Shown here: positions 1-8,685 of the stretch, piece by piece
Layout: each line of letters opens with the position of its first letter
How positions within the stretch are numbered: position 1 is the first letter of the stretch
From: Planctomyces sp.
Lineage (GTDB): Bacteria > Planctomycetota > Planctomycetia > Planctomycetales > Planctomycetaceae
Length of the DNA stretch: 64,000 nt
Reading direction: 5' to 3'
Assembly (NCBI GenBank): GCA_019636235.1
Contig: JAHBXW010000002.1
Location: 1 to 64,000 of the forward strand
Notes under the pieces: model-generated
Told to the model about the DNA's origin: nothing
Databases searched by the model: none
Seen by the model: only the letters and a program-made list of their open reading frames with translations
Program-made: the position numbers and the translations under genes

Positions 1-848
1 AAGGGCTCAAGATATTCAAACCCCGCATCAATGAGCCCGGAGAGTGAGCTGTCCTTGTCCACGACTGTGCATGTCCAACAACCGAATCTCGCTGATGTGC
101 TCCCGCACGAAGGCGCGTCATCGTCACTGAGGATGAACGGGCATTCGCCACCCTGAGCGTTGCGATACAGCGTGACGAGCTCGCGATGGTCTCCTCCCCA
201 AGGTGGGCGAACGTTCAGCAGGATGTGCCAGACGTCGTCATTCGTCAGGTCGACGATTGGTCGAAAAATTAGACAGCCGCGAATGTCATTGTGAGGATTC
301 AGGCGATTGTCGCGGTCCGCATAGGAGTCGATGCGTTGTGCCCGGGCGATCGATTCGGCTCGGCGAACACCCAATAGAAGGATGACCTCGCCCGACTCGG
401 AAACTTGATCGCGGATAAACCGCGTAGTGGGGCGGATCTTCATTCGATCCGTACACCACCGGAAGTTGCGGTTTGGTGCCGGGTAGCCGCGGCCGAGGAG
501 ATTCACCCAGAACGAATCATTGTCCTCCGGGTGGCTCCGAATGACCGTTAAGGGCAGCCCGATTGTCGAAACGCCCTCTTCGATGAAATCGAGTGTCTTT
601 GCGACGGATGCTTGATAGACGGGTGACTCAACCAGTGTGTCGTTCGACAATAGATAGACTTGACGACGACGCTCGTCTGGCGGAAGCGAGAGGATCGCTT
701 CAGCGACGAGCTGAAGCATTAGGGTGCTGTCTTTTCCCCCTGAAAACCCGATAATCCACGGCTTCGCATGCTGTTGAAGATATTCGTCGCGTATCGTTCG
801 GCGAACGATACGAAGCCTTTCCGGCAAGGTTTCAAGTCCGGGCGTCAT
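1..848 (-). CDS. dndC: DNA phosphorothioation sulfurtransferase DndC, 3' part outside window
   Basis: The first 282 residues of a gene that continues past the left edge. DndC is an ATP-pyrophosphatase/PAPS-reductase-like iron-sulfur enzyme that works with the DndDE complex to put sulfur into the DNA backbone. The reverse strand from ATG at 848 reads without a stop. It shows the PP-loop SGGKDS (residues 36-41), LPPDERRRQVYLLSNDTLVE just after it, RWCTDRMKI (130-138), LGVRRAES, a YRNAQGGECP block (228-237) and a Cys cluster (C236, C248, C257, C260) in CGSTSARFGCWTC, suited to a 4Fe-4S cluster. These blocks are typical of DndC and not of assimilatory CysH. No dndB-like frame precedes it: the upstream 260 bases and the repeat block carry no gene. 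If dndD and dndE exist they lie beyond the left edge. Confidence 0.88.
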   Translation of the reverse strand, partial: MTPGLETLPERLRIVRRTIRDEYLQQHAKPWIIGFSGGKDSTLMLQLVAEAILSLPPDERRRQVYLLSNDTLVESPVYQASVAKTLDFIEEGVSTIGLPLTVIRSHPEDNDSFWVNLLGRGYPAPNRNFRWCTDRMKIRPTTRFIRDQVSESGEVILLLGVRRAESIARAQRIDSYADRDNRLNPHNDIRGCLIFRPIVDLTNDDVWHILLNVRPPWGGDHRELVTLYRNAQGGECPFILSDDDAPSCGSTSARFGCWTCTVVDKDSSLSGLIDAGFEYLEP

Positions 849-1110
849 GCGTAGGGCTGGAGTGGTCGGTTAAAAAAATTGTACGAATCCGAGTCGAATA
901 GCCGTCCAAAGCCCGGTTCCGAAACGGGCGAGGAGGTTCCGTAGGTCCAGTGGAATCACCCCTTGGTTAGAGTGTGGCGGTCGCTTCCTCGCTTTTCAAC
1001 CGTTCCACCGGACGGGGGCACTTCCCCAAGCGTAGACGGTGGCATCGATACAACTCGGCCGCTTGGGGAACGCCGTATTGACGGTGGCGCGGATGAATTC
1101 GGCCCTTCGG
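849..1110. other. Gene-free stretch upstream of dndC
   Basis: No convincing gene on either strand. Close to the dndC start, on the minus strand, are a run of seven T and a TACAAT hexamer (about 870-885) that could be a -10 element. A matching -35 at normal spacing is not clear. The stretch leads into the repeat block. Confidence 0.4.
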
Positions 1111-1388
1111 TGGGACGTTGAACGGCAGGCGCTGACGTTTCCGGCACGTGTCGGCGCGTAACGGCACGGACGAGGCGGCACGGCGGGGATAAACCCCGCC
1201 GCTCGTGGGGCACCGAATCTCCAGGCGCTGACGCTTCTGGCTCGTATTGACACGTGACGAGGCGGCACGGCGGGGATGAACCCCGCCGCTCAAACCCCGC
1301 CGCTCGGGGGACACCGAATCTCCAAGCGCTGACGCTTCTGGCTCGTATTGACACGGACGAGGCGGCATGGCGGGGTTCATCCCCGCCG
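1111..1388. repeat. Tandem block of three imperfect hairpin-bearing repeats
   Basis: Three imperfect units at about 1111-1205, 1206-1291 and 1305-1388. Each has a GCGCTGACG core followed by a TTCTGGCTCGTATTGACAC-like segment (diverged in the first unit), then a GACGAGGCGGC stretch and a perfect hairpin of the form CGGCGGGG-loop-CCCCGCCG (about 1181-1201, 1269-1289 and 1369-1389). Units 2 and 3 are almost identical. Unit 1 is diverged in its left half. From memory, GCGCTGACGCTTCTGGCTCG-type intergenic repeats are common in planctomycete genomes. The hairpins could also end transcription between dndC and the tRNA. Short open frames across the block have repeat-derived sequence and are not genes. 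Confidence 0.85.
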
Positions 1389-1645
1389 TGATTGCGAATC
1401 GATCCGACCGGCGTCCTATGAGTGCGTTTCCAACAGCTACGTGGACGCGCTGAGAAGCCGTATGGCGAGGCGCTTTACCCGACTCGGGGTCGTGAACCCC
1501 CGGGGCGGCAGCGGAAGGAAGTGAGCGGCGTTCAGGTCGCGATGCGGCCTAGCACAGTTTTCAGCACATCTTGCGAGGAAAAGACCATGGCCCAGCCCAA
1601 AACACTTGCCACGCGGCACTTTGTGGCGACGCAATCGCCAATAAG
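1389..1645. other. Spacer between repeat block and tRNA-Ser
   Basis: No gene supported. It holds a short GGGG-TCGTGAACCCC-type palindrome near 1485-1502. Part of it (GAACCCCCGG) matches the T-arm of the neighbouring tRNA over ten bases only, too short to call an attachment-site remnant. Confidence 0.35.
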
Positions 1646-1732
<87 letters not shown>

Positions 1733-1818
1733 GGGTTTGGAACACGATGGTTCCGACAACACTCCCGCCCGCGGGTCTGGACGCACTGCCGGACCGCGTT
1801 CGCGAACGCTGCTGGCGA

Positions 1819-1846
1819 AGTCTACACGCTCCCCGCTGCCGTGCAA
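1819..1846 (-). promoter_or_regulatory. Possible sigma-70-type promoter of tRNA-Ser
   Basis: On the minus strand TTGCAC (1841-1846) and TAGACT (1819-1824) are separated by 16 bases. They lie about 87 bases before the mature tRNA 5' end, which would give a long leader. Assigned by pattern only. Confidence 0.35.
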
Positions 1847-2117
1847 ACCGGGGAATCGGGCGTTCGCGGCACGCTTTTCTCCAACGCTGCTGACACGCCG
1901 ATTTTTCGCGAGCAATGGTGAATCGTGAGCCGCATTGTCCACAGCCTTGCCGCAGGGCTCGCCAGCATCGACCCGATCTGCGGCGAATCCGATGGGCAAG
2001 CTGCAACCCGGTTCCCGTCAGCCCCGGTCACTGCGATTCCCGGCCTTTTCAGTTCTGGCGGCCGCTCTCTGGCGATGAGCCATGACTCGCCGCGAACACG
2101 CTCGCGGCGCCCTGTCG
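1847..2117. other. Gene-free stretch between tRNA-Ser and the esterase gene
   Basis: No coding frame that looks real and no clear terminator. Open frames here run into the antisense of the esterase gene. Confidence 0.4.
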
Positions 2118-3542
2118 CTATGGCGTCGGGGCGGCGTCTTTTCGTGCGAGCCGGGCGTTGCACCATTCCAGGAAGTGCGGCAGGTTCGGGCCGCTGGTGT
2201 GGCCGCCGTCGTGCTGCCGCCAGGCGAGGTCGCCGTCCAGCAGACTGACGTTCACCGCCGGCATCTGTTCGACGAGGTAGTCGTCGGAAACGCCCAGCGT
2301 CTTCGCGCCGAACAACCGCCAGGCCGGTTGGGCCGCGACCGTCGCCATGTAGCTTCCCTGCTGGTCGAGCCACTTGGCATCGCCGCGTTCCGGGACGCCA
2401 TAGCTGATGAAGGTCAGACGCGGCGCACACAGGGCAATGAGCTGATGCGCGTCAACGGGGATGTCGCCCGCTGTCCGCCGACCGAACTCGGATTCCTCGG
2501 CGCCATACTTCAGAAAGGCGCCGGCCATCCAGTGATACTCCCCCGATCCCGTGAGGTTCTCGACCGCCTCGCCGAAATTGCGCCGGTGGAGCTTGGCGCC
2601 CCCCTCGCCGGACGAGGCCACGAGCGCGGCCGCGAAACGCTCGTCGAAGGCCATCGTCACGAGCGCCGCCTTACCGTACCGCGACACCCCCTCAATGCCG
2701 ACGCTTGCAGCGTCCACGTCCGGCAGCGTCTCCAGGTAGTCCATTGCTCGGGACGCTGCCCAGCCCCAGGCGCGCAGCGCCCCCCAGTCGTCGGGCTTGC
2801 GGGGCTGACCGAGATTCGTCAGCCCGATGATGCCGCGCGTCAGCCCTTCGCCGTTGTCGGGCTGCACGCTGTTGGGGTTCAGAAACGCGTACCCCCAGCC
2901 GGCGCCGGCGAGCACTTCCTGGCGAGTCGGTCCCGGAAACCGGAACTGCGGCGGGGGCCCGCCCGATCGGCCAAATCCAAATCCGCTGAACATGATCAGG
3001 ACCGGCACCGGCCGTTCCGCGTTCTTCGGGACGCCGACTTTGAGCTGAATCCTGACTTCGATTTCCGGGCAGGCTGAGTTGTCGACGACCCCTTCGAGAA
3101 GCGTTTCCGTCACCGCCACGTCGCCGGCCGTCGTCTCTGTCTGTTCGAGGACGTTCCATACGACGTTCGGCACATTCGCCGGAATCCGGCCGACCACCTC
3201 ACGCTCAAACAGTTCCACGATTTGCGGCCGCCGTTTTGCATTCCACTCCTCAGAAGTGCTCACAACGGTCCCGTCCTCGCAGATCAGCAGCGGCGGCAGC
3301 TCCGGATAGGGATTCGCGAGGGCTTCGTCGTAGTTAGCCGCATTCGGCGCCGACTCGTTGCCGCTCGGACCAGGCCGCAGCTTGCGGATCCCCAGTTGCT
3401 CGAGCATGTGCTGATGGTCTTCGCGCGTTGTGAACGTGGCGATGCGGGCGGGTTTCTGCGCGACGGCGACAGCGGAAGCCATCAGCAGCGGCAGCATCCG
3501 GAGCAGCGGGAGCGGACGAACGCGGATCATGAGCGGCTCCAT
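2118..3542 (-). CDS. Exported CE15-type 4-O-methyl-glucuronoyl methylesterase
   Basis: A 474-residue secreted alpha/beta hydrolase of the glucuronoyl esterase family, which cleaves ester links between xylan glucuronic acid and lignin alcohols. A hydrophobic signal peptide covers about residues 8-28. The nucleophile motif GVSRYGK (285-291, Ser287) matches the GCSRxGK signature of CE15. The QHDGGHTSGPN segment (443-453) carries the likely catalytic His448. The GFGFGRSGG and GWGYAFLNPNSVQPDN blocks fit bacterial members. ATG at 3542 is used; the in-frame ATG four codons later also leaves an intact signal peptide. It is a single gene, with MscS upstream on the same strand at 129 bases. The exact substrate is inferred from the family. 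Confidence 0.8.
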   Translation of the reverse strand: MEPLMIRVRPLPLLRMLPLLMASAVAVAQKPARIATFTTREDHQHMLEQLGIRKLRPGPSGNESAPNAANYDEALANPYPELPPLLICEDGTVVSTSEEWNAKRRPQIVELFEREVVGRIPANVPNVVWNVLEQTETTAGDVAVTETLLEGVVDNSACPEIEVRIQLKVGVPKNAERPVPVLIMFSGFGFGRSGGPPPQFRFPGPTRQEVLAGAGWGYAFLNPNSVQPDNGEGLTRGIIGLTNLGQPRKPDDWGALRAWGWAASRAMDYLETLPDVDAASVGIEGVSRYGKAALVTMAFDERFAAALVASSGEGGAKLHRRNFGEAVENLTGSGEYHWMAGAFLKYGAEESEFGRRTAGDIPVDAHQLIALCAPRLTFISYGVPERGDAKWLDQQGSYMATVAAQPAWRLFGAKTLGVSDDYLVEQMPAVNVSLLDGDLAWRQHDGGHTSGPNLPHFLEWCNARLARKDAAPTP

Positions 3543-3671
3543 GTGTTCGAGAACGCGGCGGATGCAGGCCCTGTCCGGGGACCCCGTACAGAGATACGGG
3601 GAGCGGGACGGAGATCGCCAGCGTCAGAGAGGGATTTCCCGGGAAACCCGAATCGGCCCGCCAGAGGGGCG

Positions 3672-4664
3672 TCAGGCCGCCGCGTGCATGTACACGTCCC
3701 GGCTGGGGAACGGGATCGTGAAGCCGTTCGCGTCGAAGCCCAGCTTGATGCGCTCCAGCAGGTCGGCGCGGACGGCGCCGTAGTCGGACGTCTTGACCCA
3801 GCCGCGGAGCGTCAGTTCGATCGCGAAGTCGGCGAGATTCTGGACGACGACCGCGGGCGCCGGATCCTGCAGGACGCGCGGCTCCTCGCGCAGCAGCTGT
3901 TCGAGAAAGCGTTTGACGGCCCGAAGGTCGTCGCCGTAGCCGCAGGTCACCTTAAGGTCGATCCGTCGCCGCGGCTCGGCCGTGAAGTTCGAAATCGTGC
4001 TGCCCGTGAGCTGATTGTTCGGGACGATCAGCCGGACGTTGTCCATCGTGCGGAGCGTGGTGTTGAAGATGTTGATCTCCTCGACGGTTCCGGTGGAGGA
4101 CCCGGCGGAGATGTAATCGCCGACTTTGAAGGGCTTGAGAATGATCAGCATGATGCCCGCGGCGAAGTTCGAGAGCGAACCCTGCAGCGCCATGGCGATC
4201 GCGAATCCCGCCGCGGCGAGGATCGCCGTCAGCGACGTCACGTTGACGCCCAGCATCTCCATAGACGCCATGACCACGACGATCAGCAGCAGCGTGTAAA
4301 TGACGTTGCCCAGGAATCGGACCAGCATCTCGTCGACGTGCGCGCGTGTCAGCATCACGCAGGCCACCCGTGACGCCGCGCTCGCCAGCCAGCGACCCAC
4401 AATGAAGATCAACAGCGCCGCTGCGAGATTCACCGCGAACTGCAGGCCCCGGCTGCGCAGGAAAATCTTGCCCTCCTCGACCCAGCGGGAGGCGGTCCGC
4501 GTGACCTGGCCGGTGGCGTGGCCAAGTTCCCAGGCGTCGGGCGAATCCAGGGCGGCCGCCGACGGTCCGTCGCCCGCGACGGTCTGACAAAATGCGTCCG
4601 TCGTCCCGAGGAGGACGACCAGCATGCCCACGACGCCGATGCGCGACTTCGAAATCCAACTCAT
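3672..4664 (-). CDS. MscS-family small-conductance mechanosensitive channel
   Basis: A 330-residue inner-membrane channel that releases solutes on hypo-osmotic shock. It has an N-terminal signal or first membrane segment (residues 7-27), a predicted periplasmic stretch, then three membrane segments. The pore helix and beta domain are recognisable: ALQGSLSNFAAGIMLII, then KPFKVGDYI, GTVEEINIFNTTLR and VPNNQL with SNF after it. The start at 4664 is supported by CAGGGGA about seven bases upstream. The frame stays open 57 codons further up, but that stretch looks non-coding. Length and layout match short MscS proteins (E. coli MscS is 286 residues). Confidence 0.9.
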   Translation of the reverse strand: MSWISKSRIGVVGMLVVLLGTTDAFCQTVAGDGPSAAALDSPDAWELGHATGQVTRTASRWVEEGKIFLRSRGLQFAVNLAAALLIFIVGRWLASAASRVACVMLTRAHVDEMLVRFLGNVIYTLLLIVVVMASMEMLGVNVTSLTAILAAAGFAIAMALQGSLSNFAAGIMLIILKPFKVGDYISAGSSTGTVEEINIFNTTLRTMDNVRLIVPNNQLTGSTISNFTAEPRRRIDLKVTCGYGDDLRAVKRFLEQLLREEPRVLQDPAPAVVVQNLADFAIELTLRGWVKTSDYGAVRADLLERIKLGFDANGFTIPFPSRDVYMHAAA

Positions 4665-4874
4665 CGATCCATCCCCTGACCGCGGGAACCCTGCTGCGAA
4701 CGTGCTGGTTCCCGGACCGGGGGCAGCGAGTCTGGCCGTCGCCCGATGATCGCCTGGCGTCGGCGTGCTGCCCCGGTCCCTGCCGCCTCCCTGGCAGGCG
4801 CGCGGGTTGTACGCCAGTGCGGGCGTTCTGTCCATTGGAGTTGGCGAAACGGCTCCTTGAGGAGCTCAGCCGGG
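4665..4874. other. Upstream region of the MscS gene
   Basis: Non-coding between the MscS start and the first long repeat. No gene is supported on either strand. Confidence 0.4.
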
Positions 4875-5053
4875 GGGAACCACGGATTGCACGGATCAGA
4901 CAAATAGGTCTTTGCCCAGCGGGCCGCTGGTTGGAGCTGGACGGACCACCTCGTGCAGCCTTTCGTTTCCTTCGTGCCTTTCGTGGTTGAGACCTGTTGC
5001 AGCAGATCCGGAACAGAGAACCACGGAAACAACGAAAGACACAAAAGGGTCCA
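4875..5053. repeat. 179-bp direct repeat, copy 1
   Basis: About 96% identical (7 differences by eye) to 5211-5389, in the same orientation, at a 336-bp period. It starts GGGAACCACGGATTGCACGG and ends near ACACAAAAGGGTCCA. Inside is an imperfect inverted repeat with 30-nt arms at 4959-4988 and 5019-5048 (23 of 30 positions pair), separated by 30 nt. No open frame is shared by both copies in a protein-like way. It looks like an intergenic, structure-forming repeat. Confidence 0.9.
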
Positions 5054-5210
5054 CGGCGAGCGGGGCCGTCAGGTTCAGGCGGGCGATGGCCGCTTCGGAG
5101 ACTTATGCGGAGGCACGGCAGCATGACAGCTGACGCGCGGCTGGTGGCTGGGCCATCCGAGCTATCCCTTCGATCCGTGGTTCAATCGATTCTTCGGAGA
5201 GCGCGGGAAA
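5054..5210. other. Unique spacer between the two 179-bp repeats
   Basis: 157 bases, not repeated and with no gene supported. It ends just before the second repeat copy. Confidence 0.5.
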
Positions 5211-5389
5211 GGGAACCACGGATTGCACGGATCAGACAAATAGGTCTTTGCCCAGCGGGCCGTCGGTTGGAGCTGGGCGGTCCACCCCGTGCAACCTTTC
5301 GTTTCTTTCGTGCCTTTCGTGGTTGAGACCTGTTGCAGCAGATCCGGAACAGAGAACCACGGAAACAACGAAAGACACAAAAGGGTCCA
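5211..5389. repeat. 179-bp direct repeat, copy 2
   Basis: Second copy of the 4875-5053 unit. Differences are clustered in the middle (around 5263-5308), so the first 50 and last 80 bases are identical. It ends 47 bases before the stop of the RNase Z-like gene, so it could lie in that gene's 3' untranslated region. Confidence 0.9.
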
Positions 5390-5436
5390 GGGCCGGTCGA
5401 GGCCGTCAGCCGCCACGCATCGGACCGGCAGCGGCA

Positions 5437-6276
5437 CTACAGCCAGAGCTCGACCTTGCCACGGATCGCCGCCGACAGCTTCCGTTCGATCGATCGCCGG
5501 ATCTGGCTGTCGTGGTAGCGCGTGCTGAAGTGCGCCAGGATCAGCAGCTCGTTCTGGAACCGGTCGGCGCGTTCGAGAATGTCGTCCAGGTGCGTATGGC
5601 CGAACTTGTGAATCTTCTCCTTGCGGTGTTCGGGACGGAAGAACGTCAGTTCGGTGATCAGGATCTGCGCCTCGTAAATCGGAGGATAGACGTCCAGTCC
5701 GGCCGGGGCCGTGTCGCCGCAATACGCGACGAGCGGGATGCGGACTTCCGCCGTGACGTCGATGCCGCTCAGCCGCAGGTCGCGGATCTCCGCCCCCGAC
5801 AGATCCTGGTACTCAGTCTTCAGCTTCCGGCGGCGCTCGAACACGACGAAACCCAGGGAGGGCACGGTGTGCACCGTCGCGAAGGGAACGACGACATGTT
5901 CGCGGGACAGTTCGATTTCCTCGCCCGGCCGCGCGGGGCGCAAATCGCAGACCATCCGTCCGCGGTCGAGTCGCTGCCAGGCGTGCAGCATCCGCTGCAC
6001 GGGCTCCAGGACGGGCTCGGGAACGTAGATCAGGGGGGGCTCCATCTTCATCATCCGCCGGCGGGCGACATACGCGGGAAGGGCCGCCATGTGGTCCAGA
6101 TGCGGATGCGAAATGAAGAACGTCTGCGTGCCCATGAACGACCAGGGGCTGCCCCCCATGTCGAAGCCCAGCTTGAGTTCGGGGACGCGCCAGTACGACT
6201 GCACGGCGGCCCGGGAATAGCCTTCGACCGTCAGCGCCTTGTGAGTCAGAGTTCTGACGGGAAGGTTTTCGAGCAT
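5437..6276 (-). CDS. RNase Z-like metallo-beta-lactamase-fold hydrolase
   Basis: A 279-residue MBL-fold protein related to tRNase Z, which trims tRNA 3' ends. The zinc ligands are all visible: HPHLDH (57-62), His136 in TVHTVP, Asp188 in YCGDTAP, His227/His229 in FGHTHLDD and His249 in LAHFSTRY. The FGHTHLDD and AHFSTRY blocks are the RNase Z-type C-terminal motifs, which other MBL hydrolases lack. The ELTFFRPEH stretch also fits. Neither nearby tRNA gene encodes CCA, so 3' processing by an enzyme like this would be needed. It stands alone: MscS is downstream on the same strand, and the upstream neighbour is divergent. Confidence 0.82.
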   Translation of the reverse strand: MLENLPVRTLTHKALTVEGYSRAAVQSYWRVPELKLGFDMGGSPWSFMGTQTFFISHPHLDHMAALPAYVARRRMMKMEPPLIYVPEPVLEPVQRMLHAWQRLDRGRMVCDLRPARPGEEIELSREHVVVPFATVHTVPSLGFVVFERRRKLKTEYQDLSGAEIRDLRLSGIDVTAEVRIPLVAYCGDTAPAGLDVYPPIYEAQILITELTFFRPEHRKEKIHKFGHTHLDDILERADRFQNELLILAHFSTRYHDSQIRRSIERKLSAAIRGKVELWL

Positions 6277-6545
6277 CGGAGAAACGGGAGCCGGCGGGAA
6301 CTCGGTGGCGTCGGATATCGGGACGGCGAATTGCTGGAGTCGCCGGTCCGCGGGCGAACGAGATCCGCTGAAGGCCCGCAGCCGGGCCAGGCATGTCCCC
6401 TCCAGTCCCCGAAACCAACGTGGTCGTTCGGGAACGCGTGCAATTCGCCGGAGAATAGGGGATGCTCCCCGGGCAGGCGAGGTTCGGGCGGAAATGCCCG
6501 TCCCATTCCAGGCATGTCGAATTACTTGATCAGGGAGAACCCGAA

Positions 6546-6752
6546 ATGGCGGAGGCCACTATCACCTGTCGGCTGAATGGACCGTTTCTCGTGACCGGAC
6601 CGATCAAGGTCATCGATCACGAAGGCCAGGCATTCGATCTGCAGGGAAAGGAAACGTTCGCCCTCTGCCGTTGCGGACACTCGAAGAACCGCCCCTTCTG
6701 CGACGGCGCCCACAAGGCCTGCGGCTTCCTGGCCGACGAAAAAGCCCGCTGA
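6546..6752 (+). CDS. CDGSH-type iron-sulfur protein
   Basis: A small 68-residue protein with one CDGSH (mitoNEET-type) 2Fe-2S site. The ligands are C41, C43, C52 and H56 in [16 protein letters not shown]. Such proteins are thought to act in redox or iron-sulfur handling; a partner is not known here. The ATG at 6546 follows CAGGGAGAACCCGAA, a good ribosome site. The frame is open upstream, but that part looks like leader sequence. It is the first gene of a plus-strand run: the ClpP-like gene starts 36 bases after its stop. Confidence 0.88.
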   Translation: MAEATITCRLNGPFLVTGPIKVIDHEGQAFDLQGKETFALCRCGHSKNRPFCDGAHKACGFLADEKAR

Positions 6753-6788
6753 GCCCTCCCGCCACGTTCGCGCGCCCTGGCTTTTGAC

Positions 6789-7409
6789 ATGGCAGCCCAC
6801 AACGATTCCGCGCGTGCGGAGCCCTCGCTGTTTCGCCCCGCTCCGGGACCGCTCCCGGCGGGGGAACGTGCGACTCGTCCCGGCGACTGGGAAGTCGTCA
6901 TCAGCGGTGATCTGCTCGAAAAGTCCAGCGATCTGGCCGAGAAACTGACCTCCGTCCCGCGACGCAGCCGCGGCGTGATCTGGTTCGATTCCGGCGGCGG
7001 CAGCGTGTATGTCGGCCTGGCCCTGGCGTCCATTATTCGGCTGCGGGGACTGGATGCGGCGGGGGTCGTCGCCGGCGAATGCTCGTCCGCGGCGCTCCTG
7101 CCGTTCGCGGCCTGTCCGCGCCGATTCGTGACGCCTCACTCGACGCTTTTGTTTCATCCGATCCGCTGGCAGAGCGACGAGCACGTGCGGCTTGAAGAGG
7201 CCGCGGAATGGGCCCGACATTTCCAATACGTGGAAGCTGACCTGGACCGGTTGATTTCCCGCATGTTCGACTTCCAGCTGGATCGGTTGACGGAGTGGAC
7301 GCGTCCGGGGCGCTTCGTGACGGGGGCGGAAATGGTCGACGCGGGACTGGCCCGGATGGTCGATTTGTTCGCGGGGGACGTCTGGTCTCAGATGGAGAAA
7401 CGCTCGTGA
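6789..7409 (+). CDS. ClpP-like serine protease fold protein
   Basis: A 206-residue cytoplasmic protein of the ClpP/crotonase fold. DSGGGSV (68-73) matches the oxyanion-loop SPGGSV of ClpP. GECSSAA (97-102) places Ser100 at the catalytic serine, and TLLFHPIRW places His123 at the catalytic histidine (MIHQP in ClpP). The third residue is not assigned with certainty. It has no signal peptide, and the first 30 residues look disordered. It overlaps the next gene by four bases (GTGA at 7406-7409). No Clp ATPase is in the window, so it is unlikely to be the housekeeping ClpP. Its target is unknown. Confidence 0.7.
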   Translation: MAAHNDSARAEPSLFRPAPGPLPAGERATRPGDWEVVISGDLLEKSSDLAEKLTSVPRRSRGVIWFDSGGGSVYVGLALASIIRLRGLDAAGVVAGECSSAALLPFAACPRRFVTPHSTLLFHPIRWQSDEHVRLEEAAEWARHFQYVEADLDRLISRMFDFQLDRLTEWTRPGRFVTGAEMVDAGLARMVDLFAGDVWSQMEKRS

Positions 7410-8647
7410 AGAGTTCCGCATCCCGCCGACCCCTGGCGAGGGCTGTGCGCCTTAGGGGCAGCGCCCTGGCGGTCGTCGGTCTGATGGCCGGCAGCCTGGT
7501 TTTCGCCGCAACCGCCCGGGCCGAGGAACCCCATTACGCGGCGGAACTCGTCTTCCCGCTGAACCCGCAGCACAACCACGCGCCGGGCGTCGCGGAATTG
7601 CCGGACGGCGAGCTCGTCGTGTCGTGGTACCGCGGATCGGGGGAGCGGTCCGCCGACGATGTGGCCGTCTGGGGCAGCCGCCGGAAGCCGGACGCGACCG
7701 AATGGACGCCCGCGGAGGTTTGGGTCGATACGCCGCTGTTCCCGGACTGCAACACGTGCCTGCATGTCGATGACGCCGGCCGGCTGTGGTTGTTCTGGCC
7801 CGTCATTATCGCCAACACCTGGGAATCGGCGCTGACGCATTACCGCGTCGCCGACCAGCCCGCGGGGAGCGGCGTTCCGGAATGGACGTCCAGCGGCATC
7901 GTGCTGCTCAAGCCGGACGACTTCAGCGAGGAGATGCTGCGGGAGCTGGAGGCGTTCCTCCGCGAGGCGGGGCCGCTGCCGGAACGGTCGGTCCGCGAAA
8001 TCGAAGACGCCAAGGTCAAGGCGTCGGACAAGCTGTTTCAGCGGCTGGGCTGGCAACCCCGCTGCAAGCCGACCGTGCTGCCCTCGGGGCGGATGCTGCT
8101 GCCTTTGTACAGCGACACGTTTTCGGCGTCGATCATGGCGATCAGCGACGACGGCGGGCGAAGCTGGTTCGCCAGCCGGCTGTTGATCGGACTGGGGAAC
8201 ATTCAGCCGATCGTGCTGCGCCGGAATGACGGGACGCTGGTGGCCTACATGCGGGAGAACGGTCCGCGGCAGCGGATTCGTTACGCGGAATCGACGGACG
8301 ACGGGCTGACCTGGGGGCCGGTGCAGTCGAGCGAGTTGTTGAATCCGGGGGCGGGGGTCGACGGCGTGCGTCTGGCCAGCGGACACTGGCTGCTCGTTTA
8401 CAACGACACTGAGCGGGGCCGGAACCGGCTGGCGGCATCGCTGTCGAAGGACGAAGGCCGCACCTGGACGGCGACGCGGCATCTTGAGGACGAGCCCGCC
8501 GGCTCCTTCCATTACCCAGCCGTTATTCAGGGACGGGATGGCACGATTCATTGCGTGTACAGCTACTTCGTCGAAGGCGGCAAGAGCATGAAGCATGCGG
8601 CGTTCAATGAGGCCTGGATCGAAGCAGGGAATGCGGAAGCCAAGTGA
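7406..8647 (+). CDS. Exported sialidase-like (BNR/Asp-box) protein
   Basis: A 413-residue secreted protein of the BNR-repeat family, which includes exo-sialidases and other glycan hydrolases. A signal peptide covers residues 1-36 (ends near ATARAEEP). Asp-box repeats are visible: [18 protein letters not shown] and [28 protein letters not shown] at the mature N terminus is typical of the planctomycete branch. The start is GTG at 7406, preceded by GGAGAAA and overlapping the upstream stop, so translation is probably coupled. The substrate is uncertain: the canonical sialidase RIP motif was not found, so it may not act on sialic acid. Confidence 0.78.
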   Translation: MKSSASRRPLARAVRLRGSALAVVGLMAGSLVFAATARAEEPHYAAELVFPLNPQHNHAPGVAELPDGELVVSWYRGSGERSADDVAVWGSRRKPDATEWTPAEVWVDTPLFPDCNTCLHVDDAGRLWLFWPVIIANTWESALTHYRVADQPAGSGVPEWTSSGIVLLKPDDFSEEMLRELEAFLREAGPLPERSVREIEDAKVKASDKLFQRLGWQPRCKPTVLPSGRMLLPLYSDTFSASIMAISDDGGRSWFASRLLIGLGNIQPIVLRRNDGTLVAYMRENGPRQRIRYAESTDDGLTWGPVQSSELLNPGAGVDGVRLASGHWLLVYNDTERGRNRLAASLSKDEGRTWTATRHLEDEPAGSFHYPAVIQGRDGTIHCVYSYFVEGGKSMKHAAFNEAWIEAGNAEAK

Positions 8648-8685
8648 ACCCCGCGTGGGTTCGCGCGAGCGATCGGAGAGTTGAC

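Noticed and set aside
1-848. Assimilatory PAPS/APS reductase (CysH)
   Set aside because: SGGKDS is shared, but LPPDERRRQVYLLSNDTLVE, RWCTDRMKI, LGVRRAES and the late Cys cluster are DndC-type blocks.
1111-1388. CRISPR array
   Set aside because: The units are long (85-95 bases), diverged and abut each other, with hairpin ends and no spacers of even size.
1481-1507. tRNA fragment or attachment-site copy of tRNA-Ser
   Set aside because: Only about ten bases match the tRNA T-arm; too short, and it is part of a palindrome.
6789-7409. Housekeeping ClpP protease
   Set aside because: Only the fold motifs match. Length, N terminus and lack of a ClpX or ClpA neighbour argue against it.
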